Source: an uncultured Dorea sp. (GTDB taxonomy: Bacteria > Bacillota > Clostridia > Lachnospirales > Lachnospiraceae). Taken from it: a stretch of 64,000 bases of DNA. The stretch's first letter is position 1, and each line of letters begins with the position of its first letter. Below the pieces are notes generated by a model. The model did not search any database. It saw only the letters and a program-made list of their open reading frames with translations, and was not told the origin of the DNA. The position numbers and the translations under genes are program-made. The stretch covers positions 62,001-126,000 of the forward strand of contig CAJTVY010000004.1 of NCBI GenBank assembly GCA_910579925.1, given 5' to 3'. Of the stretch, positions 1-8,103 are shown one piece after another.

Positions 1-1
1 G

Positions 2-1045
2 GTTGTCCCGAACCTGAATCTTGAGATCAAAGACAAAGAGTTCATTATTCTGGTCGGGCCATCCGGGTGTGGAAAGTCAACGACTCTGCGTATGATCGCA
101 GGGCTTGAGAGTGTTACGGAAGGCGAGCTTTTCATCGGGGACAGAATGGTGAACAAAGTGCCGCCAAAGGATCGGGACATTGCAATGGTTTTCCAGAATT
201 ATGCGTTGTACCCTCATATGAATGTATATAAGAATATTGCGTTTGGACTGAATCTGCGCAAAGAAGATAAGGCAGAGATTGACCGCCGTGTACACGAGGC
301 GGCGAAGATTCTGGATCTGGAGCATCTGCTGACCCGCAAGCCCAAGGAGCTTTCCGGCGGTCAGAGACAGCGTGTCGCCCTGGGGCGCGCCATGGTAAGA
401 AATCCCGCAGTTTTCCTGCTGGATGAACCTTTGTCCAACCTGGATGCCAAACTACGTGCATCCATGAGGACGGAGATTGCGAAGCTCCATCAGAAGCTGG
501 ATATCACGTTTGTATATGTGACGCATGACCAGACAGAGGCCATGACCATGGGCGATCGTATCGTGGTTATGAAGGAAGGCGTGATTCAGCAGTTTGATAC
601 GCCGAAGAATCTGTATAACGAGCCGGTGAATCTGTTTGTAGCAGGCTTTATCGGAAGCCCGCAGATGAATTTCCTTGATGCGCAGATTGAGAAAAAGGGA
701 GAGAAACTCTATGCGGTGGTTGGAAAGAGCAGCCTGCTGATTCCGGAACATAAGAAGCAGGCCCTTGCCCCGTATGCAGGAAAAATGGTGGTAATGGGAT
801 TCAGGCCGGAGGATTTCCTGACACAGGATAAACTGACCTCGGATAATGCGCTGGATGCAGAGATGAGTTTCAGCGAACTGTTAGGTGCAGATTATAATCT
901 GTACATGTACGTGAACGATATCGGCGTGATCGTAAAGGTTCCGGCATCTGGAGAACAACCGGAAAAGGGACCTTATCAGATTGCTGCGAATATGGACAGA
1001 GCGCATTTCTTTGATAAGGATACAGAGATGGCAATCTGCCACTAA
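2..1045 (+). CDS. Sugar ABC transporter ATP-binding protein (MalK/MsmK/UgpC type), 5' partial
   Basis: Energises import of an oligosaccharide through a partner permease pair that must lie outside the window. The reading frame is open from base 2, so the true start (roughly 20 residues) is missing. Visible are Walker A (GPSGCGKST), the signature (LSGGQRQRVALGRA), Walker B (VFLLDEPLSNLDAKL), the H-loop (VTHDQTEAMTMGDRI) and a C-terminal TOBE-like regulatory region, as in the MalK family of multi-sugar ATPases. The ATG at 92 lies after Walker A and cannot be the start. A hairpin terminator follows at once. The neighbouring GH13 enzymes suggest maltodextrin-type substrates; MsmK-like ATPases can also serve several importers, so the exact sugar is open. 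Confidence 0.93.
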   Translation, partial: VVPNLNLEIKDKEFIILVGPSGCGKSTTLRMIAGLESVTEGELFIGDRMVNKVPPKDRDIAMVFQNYALYPHMNVYKNIAFGLNLRKEDKAEIDRRVHEAAKILDLEHLLTRKPKELSGGQRQRVALGRAMVRNPAVFLLDEPLSNLDAKLRASMRTEIAKLHQKLDITFVYVTHDQTEAMTMGDRIVVMKEGVIQQFDTPKNLYNEPVNLFVAGFIGSPQMNFLDAQIEKKGEKLYAVVGKSSLLIPEHKKQALAPYAGKMVVMGFRPEDFLTQDKLTSDNALDAEMSFSELLGADYNLYMYVNDIGVIVKVPASGEQPEKGPYQIAANMDRAHFFDKDTEMAICH

Positions 1046-1063
1046 TTTTGTGGTATGCTGTAC

Positions 1064-1099
1064 AAAAAGGGGCTGTCGGAAAACCGGCAACTCCTTTTT
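1064..1099 (+). terminator. Rho-independent terminator after the sugar ABC ATPase
   Basis: An imperfect stem of about 16 pairs (AAAAAGG arm, AAAA loop, CCTTTTT arm) runs into a T tract 20 bases after the ATPase stop. The GH13 gene starts 32 bases further on, so it depends on read-through or on an unseen promoter. Confidence 0.7.
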
Positions 1100-1130
1100 A
1101 ATAAGAAGTTAAAATGAAAGGAGAAAAGAT

Positions 1131-2690
1131 ATGGTAGAATGGTTAAAGAACGCAGTATTTTATGAGATTTATCCGCAGTCTTTTGCGGATACCAATGCAG
1201 ACGGGATCGGAGATATGCAGGGGATTATAGATCATCTGGACTATATTGCCGAACTTGGATGTAACGCAATCTGGCTTAATCCTTGTTTTGAGTCCCCGTT
1301 TTTAGATGCAGGGTATGACGTGTCGGATTATATGAAGGTGGCTCCCAGATATGGAACGAATGCAGACCTTAAAAGGCTGTTTGACGAGGTGCATAAGCGG
1401 GATATGCATGTGCTTCTCGATCTGGTTCCGGGGCATACGTCCTGGGATCATGAGTGGTTTAAGGAGTCGCTGAAGCCGGAGAAGAATTCTTGTTCCGGCC
1501 GTTATGTGTGGACGGATGATGCCTGGAAGGATTTTGAAGGCGTTGGCAGTATTATGGGATTCCTTCGCGGCATGAGCCAGAGAAACGGATGTGTGGCAGT
1601 GAATTTTTATGCCCACCAGCCTTGTCTGAATTATGGATTTTATGAGATCAGTGACCCCAAATGGCAGCAGCCCATGGACTCTGAGGACGCACTGGCTACC
1701 CGCGAGGCCATTAAGGATATCATGCGGTTCTGGCTGAAGATGGGTTGCGACGGATTCCGTGTGGATATGGCCGGTTCCCTTGTGAAGAACGACCCGGAAC
1801 AGAAGGGAACCATTGCCCTGTGGCGGGATTTCCATGATTTTCTGGATAAGGAGTTCCCGGATGCAGCTATGATCTCAGAATGGGGACAGCCGGACAGGAG
1901 TCTTAAGTCAGGATACCATATGGATTTTATGCTGCACTTCGGCCCGAGTCATTACACGGATCTGTATCATGGGGATAATCCGTATTTTTCACGAAAGGGT
2001 ACGGGGAATGCCAAAGACTTCATCGACTATTACAAGAAATGTTATGATCCCACCAACGGAAAGGGCATGATCTGTATGCCTTCCGGCAATCATGATATGG
2101 AGAGACTTACAAAGTGGCTGGACGAGGAAGAGGTAAAGATTGTATTTGCTTTCATCCTGTCACTGCCGGGCGCGCCGTTTATCTACTACGGTGATGAACT
2201 GGGAATGCGCTATCTTGCGGATGTAGTGTCTGTGGAAGGCGGTTATATCCGTACCGGTTCGCGTTCACCGATGCAGTGGGACGACGGTCTGAACGCAGGA
2301 TTTTCTGAGGCAAAAGCCGAAGAACTGTATATTCCTATTGACCCGGACGAAAACCGCCCGACGGCAAAGAACCAGATGGCAGACCCGGATTCTATTTACC
2401 ATGAGGTAAAGAAGCTGATCGGCGTCCGCCAGTCAGCGAAAGTTCTGCAGAGCGAAGCAAAGATTGAGTTCCTGTACTGTGAGGAGAATGCTTATCCGTT
2501 GGCATACAGAAGGTATAACGAGGACGAGTCTGTGCTGATTGTGATAAATCCTTCCGGGAAAGAGGCATGCTTTGCCTATAATGGGAAATTAGGGGATGTG
2601 ATTTACCAGAATGGCGAGGATATAGAGTTAAAGGATGGAAATCTGACGATTCCGGGAGCAACGGCTGTATTTGTGAAAGAGGTAAAATAA
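1131..2690 (+). CDS. GH13 alpha-amylase family glycoside hydrolase, cytoplasmic
   Basis: A 519-residue enzyme of the alpha-amylase superfamily, expected to cleave or transfer alpha-glucosidic bonds on imported sugars. No signal peptide is present, so it acts in the cytoplasm. The (beta/alpha)8 landmarks are visible: N-terminal AVFYEIYPQSFADTNADG, region II GFRVDMAG (nucleophile Asp), region III ISEWGQP (acid Glu) and region IV SGNHDMER (Asp). Region I reads DLVPGHTS where most members have DVVxNH, so the Asn is Gly; the His is kept. This separates it from the two oligo-1,6-glucosidase-like enzymes opposite. Ribosome binding site AAAGGAG precedes the ATG. Its substrate cannot be named from sequence; alpha-amylase, glucosyltransferase or trehalose-acting types are possible. 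Confidence 0.88.
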   Translation: MVEWLKNAVFYEIYPQSFADTNADGIGDMQGIIDHLDYIAELGCNAIWLNPCFESPFLDAGYDVSDYMKVAPRYGTNADLKRLFDEVHKRDMHVLLDLVPGHTSWDHEWFKESLKPEKNSCSGRYVWTDDAWKDFEGVGSIMGFLRGMSQRNGCVAVNFYAHQPCLNYGFYEISDPKWQQPMDSEDALATREAIKDIMRFWLKMGCDGFRVDMAGSLVKNDPEQKGTIALWRDFHDFLDKEFPDAAMISEWGQPDRSLKSGYHMDFMLHFGPSHYTDLYHGDNPYFSRKGTGNAKDFIDYYKKCYDPTNGKGMICMPSGNHDMERLTKWLDEEEVKIVFAFILSLPGAPFIYYGDELGMRYLADVVSVEGGYIRTGSRSPMQWDDGLNAGFSEAKAEELYIPIDPDENRPTAKNQMADPDSIYHEVKKLIGVRQSAKVLQSEAKIEFLYCEENAYPLAYRRYNEDESVLIVINPSGKEACFAYNGKLGDVIYQNGEDIELKDGNLTIPGATAVFVKEVK

Positions 2691-2704
2691 ATTCAGAAAT
2701 AAAG

Positions 2705-2744
2705 GAAACCGCCGATACACAAAAGAGGGTGTGTCGGCGGTTTC
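2705..2744. terminator. Bidirectional terminator between convergent GH13 genes
   Basis: A 16-base-pair stem with one G-T pair (2705-2720 with 2729-2744) lies between two convergent stop codons. Short A/T-rich runs flank both sides, so it can end transcription from both directions. Confidence 0.75.
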
Positions 2745-2748
2745 TGGA

Positions 2749-4413
2749 TTATTTAATTAATACGAATGCCTCATAAGGTCTTAACATTATCTCTTTTTTA
2801 CTGTAGTCATTTTCCATATTGGTAATCAGACAGGACTTTCCAACGAAATCTTCCGGTATGGTAAACGGAATCTCACGGTCTGTGAAATTACATACTGTCA
2901 GCAGCTTCTTATCGTCTAAAGTTCTGGTGTATACGAACAATTCTTCACTGTCTTCCATCAATGGATCATATTTGCCGTAGACCATGATCGGATTGGCTTT
3001 TCTCAAAGCAATCAGTTTCTTATAGTAATGGAACACAGAATCCGGATCTTTTGTCTCGGCCTTGGCATTGATCTCTTTATAGTTGGGGTTTACGCTAATC
3101 CAGGGTGTGCCGGTGGTGAATCCGGCCTGTTCGCTTTCGTCCCATTGCACCGGTGTTCTGGCATTGTCGCGGCTTCTGGCGGTAATACATGGCCAGAAAT
3201 CTTCATGGGAAACCTCGCCGCTTAAGCACCATTCCTTATAGGCATTGACACTCTCGATATCACGGAATTCCTCTGGACTCTGGAACGGATAGTTGGTCAT
3301 ACCCAGTTCTTCACCCTGGTAGATATAAGGAGAGCCCTGCATCATATGCAGGCAGGTGGCCAGCATCTTGGCAGAAGCCACTCTGTACTGTGGTCTGTCG
3401 TCCCCAAAGCGGGAGACCGCCCTTGGCTGGTCGTGGTTATCCCAGAACAGGCTGTTCCATGCCTTGCCGTATAGATCCATCTGCCAGCGGTTTAAGATAT
3501 TTTTCAGTTTTGTAAGCTGCCATTTCTGGTCATCCCATTTGCCGTATTTGCCGTGATTGTCTACATGTTCAAACTGGAATACCATGTTCAGTTCATGGGT
3601 ATCCTCTCCGGCGTACTGTTTTGCCAGTTCCGTAGTGACGCCGGGCGTCTCGCCGACGGTCATGATATCATATTTGGAGAGAACCTTTTCATTCATCTCC
3701 TGAAGGTATTTGTGAACATTGGGGCCATGTACACAGTAAGGAGAGTAATCGCCGTAGAAATCAATCATTGGGCCGTCCGGCATTTCCTTTGTTTTTGAGA
3801 TCATGCTGATAACGTCCATGCGGAACCCGTCAATCCCCTTGTCGCACCACCAGGTCATCATATCGAACACTTCCTTACGGACCTTGGGATTATCCCAGTT
3901 CAGATCCGGCTGCTTCCTGGAAAACAGGTGCAGATAATACATGGCCGTCTGCTCGTCGTACTGCCATGCGGAACCGCTGAAGCAGGAGCCCCAGTTGTTA
4001 GGCGGTGTCTGGTCGTCCTTTCCCTCACGCCAGATATAGTAGTCGCGGTATTCGTTATCTCTGGACTTGCGGCTTTCCATAAACCATCTGTGTTCATCGG
4101 AAGTGTGATTTACCACCAGATCCATGACTACTTTAAGCCCGCGTTTGTGAGCTTCGGAAAGCATCTCGTCAAAGTCTGCCATGGTCCCGAATTCTTCCAT
4201 GACTGCCTGGTAATCACTGATATCATAGCCGTTGTCATCGTTGGGCGACTGGTAAATCGGGGAGAGCCAGAGTACGTCGACTCCTAAGTATTTCAGATAA
4301 TCCAGACGGCTGGTGATTCCCTTGAGATCTCCGATACCGTCTCCGTTACTGTCCATAAAACTGCGGGGGTAGATCTGATAGATTACCGCCTCTTTCCACC
4401 ATGTTCTGTTCAT
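2749..4413 (-). CDS. malL: Oligo-1,6-glucosidase / alpha-glucosidase (GH13)
   Basis: A 554-residue cytoplasmic alpha-glucosidase of the oligo-1,6-glucosidase type, releasing glucose from short isomalto- or malto-oligosaccharides. The N-terminus (WWKEAVIYQIYPRSFMDSNG) is typical. Catalytic regions are present: DLVVNHTSDEH (region I), GFRMDVISMI (nucleophile Asp), TVGETPGV (acid Glu) and FWDNHDQPR (Asp). The length matches the family. It follows the paralogue at 4482 by 68 bases on the same strand with no clear terminator between, so they are probably co-transcribed. Ribosome binding site AGGAAAGGA precedes the ATG. Specificity between alpha-1,6 and alpha-1,4 linkages cannot be settled by eye. 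Confidence 0.93.
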   Translation of the reverse strand: MNRTWWKEAVIYQIYPRSFMDSNGDGIGDLKGITSRLDYLKYLGVDVLWLSPIYQSPNDDNGYDISDYQAVMEEFGTMADFDEMLSEAHKRGLKVVMDLVVNHTSDEHRWFMESRKSRDNEYRDYYIWREGKDDQTPPNNWGSCFSGSAWQYDEQTAMYYLHLFSRKQPDLNWDNPKVRKEVFDMMTWWCDKGIDGFRMDVISMISKTKEMPDGPMIDFYGDYSPYCVHGPNVHKYLQEMNEKVLSKYDIMTVGETPGVTTELAKQYAGEDTHELNMVFQFEHVDNHGKYGKWDDQKWQLTKLKNILNRWQMDLYGKAWNSLFWDNHDQPRAVSRFGDDRPQYRVASAKMLATCLHMMQGSPYIYQGEELGMTNYPFQSPEEFRDIESVNAYKEWCLSGEVSHEDFWPCITARSRDNARTPVQWDESEQAGFTTGTPWISVNPNYKEINAKAETKDPDSVFHYYKKLIALRKANPIMVYGKYDPLMEDSEELFVYTRTLDDKKLLTVCNFTDREIPFTIPEDFVGKSCLITNMENDYSKKEIMLRPYEAFVLIK

Positions 4414-4481
4414 AAGATTCCGTCCTTTCCTATTAATAAATATGTCGCTTTGTCACGTCTGTCATGTAATGTAAAGCTTTT

Positions 4482-6146
4482 TTACATCTCTAAAATAACT
4501 ACCTGATATCCAGATAATTTTAAGTTATTTCCTTCTGCGGTAAGCTCCGGGTAATTATTCAGCAATATCTTCTGATATCCAGAAGGAAGTTCTACGGTCT
4601 GAGCTTCTTTCTGGTAGTTGCCGATTACCAGAAGCGTTCTGTCTCCTCTGCGGTAATAGGCCATCAGATTATGACGATCTTCCAGATACGGCTCTAACGC
4701 TCCATAGACTACCGTCTCCTTATATTCTGGATTCTTGCGCAGGGCAATCAGGTCCCGGTAAAAACTTCTCACGGAATCTGGGTCATCCATCTGACTTTTC
4801 ACATTAATCCGGGTGTAGTTGGGATTCACCTTAAGCCACGGTTTTCCTGTGGTAAATCCTGCGTTTGCCTCATCAGACCACTGCATCGGCGTTCTGGCGT
4901 TATCCCGGCTGAATCTGGCCACAACCTTTAAAGCGTCGGCAGGAGTAAGCCCGGCATCTAAAGCAACCTGATATTCATCCAGAGTCGAGATGTCGTCCAC
5001 CTCGTCAATGGAAGAGAAGGGAACGTTTTCCATTCCCAGTTCCTGACCCTGGTAGATGAACGGCAGCCCTTTCAGCATAAAGTTCAGAGCAGCCAGCATT
5101 TTCTTGCTCTGTATACTGCAGTCTCCTTCTGGAATATATCTGCTGACGCCGCGGGGTTCGTCGTGGTTCTCAATGATATTGGAGAGGAAACCAATGTCCC
5201 CGATCTTAGCCTGGGATTCAAAACAGCACCGTTTGTAGTCGTCCGGTGTGATCGGCTTCGCATCATACCAGCCCTTCTCGCTGCTTCCGCAAATAGTCTC
5301 GTTAAAGTCAAACATGCTTGAAAAGTAGCCGTTGTCTCCTATAAAATCAGGAATCTCTTCCGGCTTTTCATCGAAGACTTCTCCTACAGAGAACGCATCA
5401 TACTTTTTAAAGGTGCGGTCGCGCATCTCCCCTAAAAATTCTCCTATGCCTTTCGCATCCTTTAACATGGTCTTGATACTGCACAGTCCGTCCTTACGAT
5501 CAGGTTCATAGCTTTTAAAGGGCAGCGCTTTCTTAATATTGATGATGGCATCAATACGGAAACCGCCTAGTCCCTTGTCAAGCCACCAGTTGATGTTCTT
5601 GTAAACCTCTTCCCGAAGTTCCGGGTTTTCCCAGTTCAGATCCGGCTGTTTTTTGTGGAATACATGAAGATACTGCTTGTCTGTGCCGGGCAGATCTTCC
5701 CAGACAGGGCCGCCGAAGTAGGATCTCCAGTTAGTGGGAAGTTCCCCGTCCTTCTTATCTCTCAGATAGAAGAAGTTCCCGTATTTCCCGTCAGGATCTT
5801 CGCAGGCCTTTTTAAACCATTCGTGTTCGTCGGAACAATGGTTTACGACCAGGTCCATGAGGATGTACATATTCCGTTTTTTTGCTTCTGCTATTAACTG
5901 TTCCATATCTGCCATCGTACCGAAACGAGGGTCGATATCATAATAATCGGCAATGTCGTACCCCTCGTCTGCAAGGGGAGATGGATAGCAGGGGGAGAGC
6001 CAGATAATATCGACGCCTAAATCCTGCAGGTAATCCAGTTTGCTGATGATTCCAGGAATATCGCCGATTCCGTCCCCGTTGGAATCGTAAAAACTCTTCG
6101 GATAAATCTGATAAGCTACCTTTTCGTGCCACCATTTTTTTGTCAT
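4482..6146 (-). CDS. malL: Oligo-1,6-glucosidase / alpha-glucosidase (GH13), second paralogue
   Basis: A second 554-residue cytoplasmic GH13 alpha-glucosidase, clearly diverged from its downstream neighbour, so the pair probably covers different oligosaccharides. Landmarks: KVAYQIYPKSFYDSNGDG, DLVVNHCSDEH, GFRIDAII (nucleophile Asp), SVGEVFDEK (acid Glu) and IIENHDEPRG (Asp). I place the start at the ATG ending at 6146, because GGAGG at 6154-6158 is 7 bases from it but only 1 base from the upstream in-frame ATG at 6152. A sigma-A-like promoter lies 55 bases upstream, and the AraC-type gene just before it is the obvious candidate regulator. Confidence 0.92.
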   Translation of the reverse strand: MTKKWWHEKVAYQIYPKSFYDSNGDGIGDIPGIISKLDYLQDLGVDIIWLSPCYPSPLADEGYDIADYYDIDPRFGTMADMEQLIAEAKKRNMYILMDLVVNHCSDEHEWFKKACEDPDGKYGNFFYLRDKKDGELPTNWRSYFGGPVWEDLPGTDKQYLHVFHKKQPDLNWENPELREEVYKNINWWLDKGLGGFRIDAIINIKKALPFKSYEPDRKDGLCSIKTMLKDAKGIGEFLGEMRDRTFKKYDAFSVGEVFDEKPEEIPDFIGDNGYFSSMFDFNETICGSSEKGWYDAKPITPDDYKRCCFESQAKIGDIGFLSNIIENHDEPRGVSRYIPEGDCSIQSKKMLAALNFMLKGLPFIYQGQELGMENVPFSSIDEVDDISTLDEYQVALDAGLTPADALKVVARFSRDNARTPMQWSDEANAGFTTGKPWLKVNPNYTRINVKSQMDDPDSVRSFYRDLIALRKNPEYKETVVYGALEPYLEDRHNLMAYYRRGDRTLLVIGNYQKEAQTVELPSGYQKILLNNYPELTAEGNNLKLSGYQVVILEM

Positions 6147-6200
6147 AAACATACCTCCGCATTTATTCTATCTTTTACAATCATAACTGTATTTGTATTT

Positions 6201-6229
6201 ATTATAGTGGCTTATTGTCCTTTTGTCTT
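6201..6229 (-). promoter_or_regulatory. Promoter for the alpha-glucosidase pair
   Basis: On the minus strand AAGACA (6229-6224), a 17-base spacer and a perfect TATAAT (6206-6201). The poor -35 with a consensus -10 fits a promoter that needs an activator such as the adjacent AraC-type protein. Confidence 0.5.
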
Positions 6230-6265
6230 ATGTTTATCTGATTACAAATTACGATATTTTGACTT

Positions 6266-7201
6266 TTAGTACATCTTTTCTTCTTTGTGAAAACGATTTC
6301 GGTATTTCAGAGGAGTCGTCTGCGTGTACTTCTTAAAAGCTCTGAGAAAATTCCCCAGATTATTATACCCACATTCCAGGCAGACCTCTGTCACAGGAAG
6401 ATCAGTCTCTTCTAATAACCGCATTGCCTGTTTGATGCGGTATTCATTAAGGTACTCCATGGGAGAGCGCCCAAGGGATTTCTTAAAAAAACGGCAGAAA
6501 TACTGCTCGTTCATGTGAACCTGTCCGGCAAGATCCTGGATATAGATCTTCTCTTTGTAATTCTCTCTGATAAAAGTAAGGACGGCTTTGATTCCTTCCA
6601 CACGTTTGTCCAGGTTCTTCTCTGTAGGACTGAACATCTGGCAGCTAGAGAGGACTGCCAGAATACGAAGCAGAGAGGACTTGATGAATAACTGGTTTGT
6701 CAGGTCGTCCGTGACGGCTCCGTTTCTGAGAGGAGCAGCCTCATTAAGAGAATGGCCGAAGGAGTGCATGGTGTCAAGAAATGCGTCTCGGATGGGGAGG
6801 AAACCTGGATCCGTTGGCAAAAGACAGCGTGGAAATAAAAGCTTCCGGTTCTGTATAGGCTGAATCAGCTGGATCTGTGCGGCGTCATAGGAGTCAAACC
6901 CCAGGGCGTCCAGGGAAAATACGATGGCATCCTCCCCCGGACTACCTGCTTTTTCCGTGAATATGCTGTGCAGTTCTCCTGGGTTGATGAAATACAATGC
7001 CTCCGAGTGGACAAAAAACTGTTCCATATTGATCTCCAGGCGGAACTCTCCGCCAAAAAAATACAGGATCTCCACTTCGTCATGCCAGTGATGTTTGACG
7101 AGGGTGCCTTTACCGATGGAGCGGGTCTGATAGATGGCACAGGGAAAAGACTTTGTGCCGTGAATGCTTATTTCCTTTAAAGCAGGTGACAGTTGCTGCA
7201 T
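6266..7201 (-). CDS. AraC family transcriptional regulator with cupin sensor domain
   Basis: A 311-residue regulator: an N-terminal cupin-like sensing domain (about residues 20-110, with HHWHDEVEILYF) joined to a C-terminal AraC/XylS double helix-turn-helix (about residues 205-305, including FRENYKEKIYIQDLA and VCLECGYNNLGNFLRAFKK). Sugar-responsive activators of carbohydrate operons commonly have this layout. It sits directly upstream of, and on the same strand as, the two alpha-glucosidase genes, so it probably activates them in response to an alpha-glucoside. Ribosome binding site AAAGGAGG lies 5 bases before the ATG. The ligand is inferred from context only. Confidence 0.9.
   Translation of the reverse strand: MQQLSPALKEISIHGTKSFPCAIYQTRSIGKGTLVKHHWHDEVEILYFFGGEFRLEINMEQFFVHSEALYFINPGELHSIFTEKAGSPGEDAIVFSLDALGFDSYDAAQIQLIQPIQNRKLLFPRCLLPTDPGFLPIRDAFLDTMHSFGHSLNEAAPLRNGAVTDDLTNQLFIKSSLLRILAVLSSCQMFSPTEKNLDKRVEGIKAVLTFIRENYKEKIYIQDLAGQVHMNEQYFCRFFKKSLGRSPMEYLNEYRIKQAMRLLEETDLPVTEVCLECGYNNLGNFLRAFKKYTQTTPLKYRNRFHKEEKMY
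6288..6301. promoter_or_regulatory. Candidate catabolite-response element (cre)
   Basis: TGAAAACGATTTCG matches 13 of 14 positions of the Firmicute CcpA consensus TGWAANCGNTNWCW. It lies inside the 3' end of the araC-type gene, about 60 bases upstream of the -35 of the glucosidase promoter. The position is less usual than one overlapping the promoter, so this is tentative. Confidence 0.35.
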
Positions 7202-7252
7202 GTGAGCCTCCTTTTGGTGAACCGGTTACATCTGCTGTCCGGCAGAATGGTC

Positions 7253-7867
7253 TTAGGGTTTCATGCGGTGGCTGTCAATGATCAGCCGGACGCAGCGGTA
7301 AAGAAAGGGTTTGTACTGTTCAATGGGAAGGGGTTCCTTATATAAGATTGAATTATAGCCTGCTGAACCGGCAAGTTCCACAATCGTAAACAGCATCACT
7401 TCCACATCCTGGTACTCATAAGAATCCTGCCGTACCATATCCAGAAAAATCTCATAGAAATCCGTATCGGAATGTTCCCCCGTCAGAAGGACAGAACGCA
7501 ACGCTCCCATGACCAGATTCTTGGAGATAAAGTTCATAAGTGGGATATTAAGCACAAGAGTATCTATCACATGATTGATAATAAAGATCAGCTGCTCATC
7601 CAGCCCGGTTACCGGTTCTGACGCCCCGTCAAGGGCAAGCTTCGCCCCATGGAACAGCTCGTGAGTCTTGTGTGCAATCAGTTTGTTGCGGATATCATAC
7701 TTGTCCTTAAAGTACAAATAAAAGGTTCCCTTTGCAACTCCGGCCTTCTCTACAATATCCGAGATGGCTGTGGAGTTAATTCCTTTTGTAACGAAGAGGT
7801 CATAGGCGCTGTTGAAAAGCGTCTCTTTTTTCTTTTTCTTATTCTCGTCAACTTTCCCCATAATCAT
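7253..7867 (-). CDS. TetR family transcriptional regulator, divergent to the MMPL exporter
   Basis: A 204-residue TetR-type repressor. The N-terminal helix-turn-helix is clear (about residues 15-60: FNSAYDLFVTKGINSTAISD, then GVAKGTFYLYFKDKYD); the C-terminal ligand and dimer domain is variable, as usual. It is transcribed away from the MMPL exporter gene. The shared intergenic region holds three copies of a 13-base palindrome, one on the exporter -35 element, so it most likely represses the exporter pair until a substrate-like ligand binds. Ribosome binding site AAGGAAAGGA precedes the ATG. The AraC-type gene follows 51 bases downstream on the same strand but belongs functionally to the glucosidases. 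Confidence 0.93.
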   Translation of the reverse strand: MIMGKVDENKKKKKETLFNSAYDLFVTKGINSTAISDIVEKAGVAKGTFYLYFKDKYDIRNKLIAHKTHELFHGAKLALDGASEPVTGLDEQLIFIINHVIDTLVLNIPLMNFISKNLVMGALRSVLLTGEHSDTDFYEIFLDMVRQDSYEYQDVEVMLFTIVELAGSAGYNSILYKEPLPIEQYKPFLYRCVRLIIDSHRMKP

Positions 7868-7957
7868 CGACTGTCCTTTCCTTAGGAACTATCCGTAAAA
7901 AGTCTGCGGACATATTGGTTTCCTCTTTTAATCACAAACGTTTCCGTGTGTTTTCTT

Positions 7958-7987
7958 ATTATAAACAGAAAACAGTCTGATTTTCAA
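7958..7987 (-). promoter_or_regulatory. Promoter of the tetR-type gene
   Basis: On the minus strand TTGAAA (7987-7982), an 18-base spacer and TATAAT (7963-7958). The nearest operator copy (8001-8013) lies 13 bases upstream of the -35. Confidence 0.55.
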
Positions 7988-8000
7988 GTCTGTAAAAAAA

Positions 8001-8013
8001 TGACCAAAAGTCA
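8001..8013. promoter_or_regulatory. TetR operator copy 1
   Basis: TGACCAAAAGTCA, a 13-base near-palindrome of the form TGACC-A-W-W-A-GTCA. The same element recurs at 8024-8036 and 8067-8079 in the same intergenic region, which supports a real protein-binding site. Confidence 0.65.
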
Positions 8014-8022
8014 AAATTACTA

Positions 8023-8051
8023 TTGACTAATGGTCATTTTTGTAGTATAGT
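8023..8051 (+). promoter_or_regulatory. Promoter of the MMPL exporter operon
   Basis: TTGACT (8023-8028), an exact 17-base spacer and TATAGT (8046-8051). The -35 is embedded in operator copy 2, a layout that lets a bound repressor block RNA polymerase. Confidence 0.75.
8024..8036. promoter_or_regulatory. TetR operator copy 2, on the -35 element
   Basis: TGACTAATGGTCA; its reverse complement TGACCATTAGTCA fits the same consensus as copies 1 and 3. It overlaps the exporter -35 box. Confidence 0.7.
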
Positions 8052-8066
8052 TCCTATTGTAAGAAA

Positions 8067-8079
8067 TGACTATTGGTCA
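8067..8079. promoter_or_regulatory. TetR operator copy 3, in the exporter leader
   Basis: TGACTATTGGTCA; its reverse complement TGACCAATAGTCA fits the same consensus. It lies just after the expected transcription start and before the ribosome binding site of the exporter gene, a roadblock position. Confidence 0.65.
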
Positions 8080-8103
8080 GAAAAAGAAAAGGAGCAGGTG
8101 AGT

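Noticed and set aside
8023..8103. Longer start for the MMPL exporter at a TTG, adding 27 residues.
   Set aside because: The TTG is part of the -35 element and operator, so it would lie upstream of the transcript. The ATG at 8104 has a good ribosome binding site.
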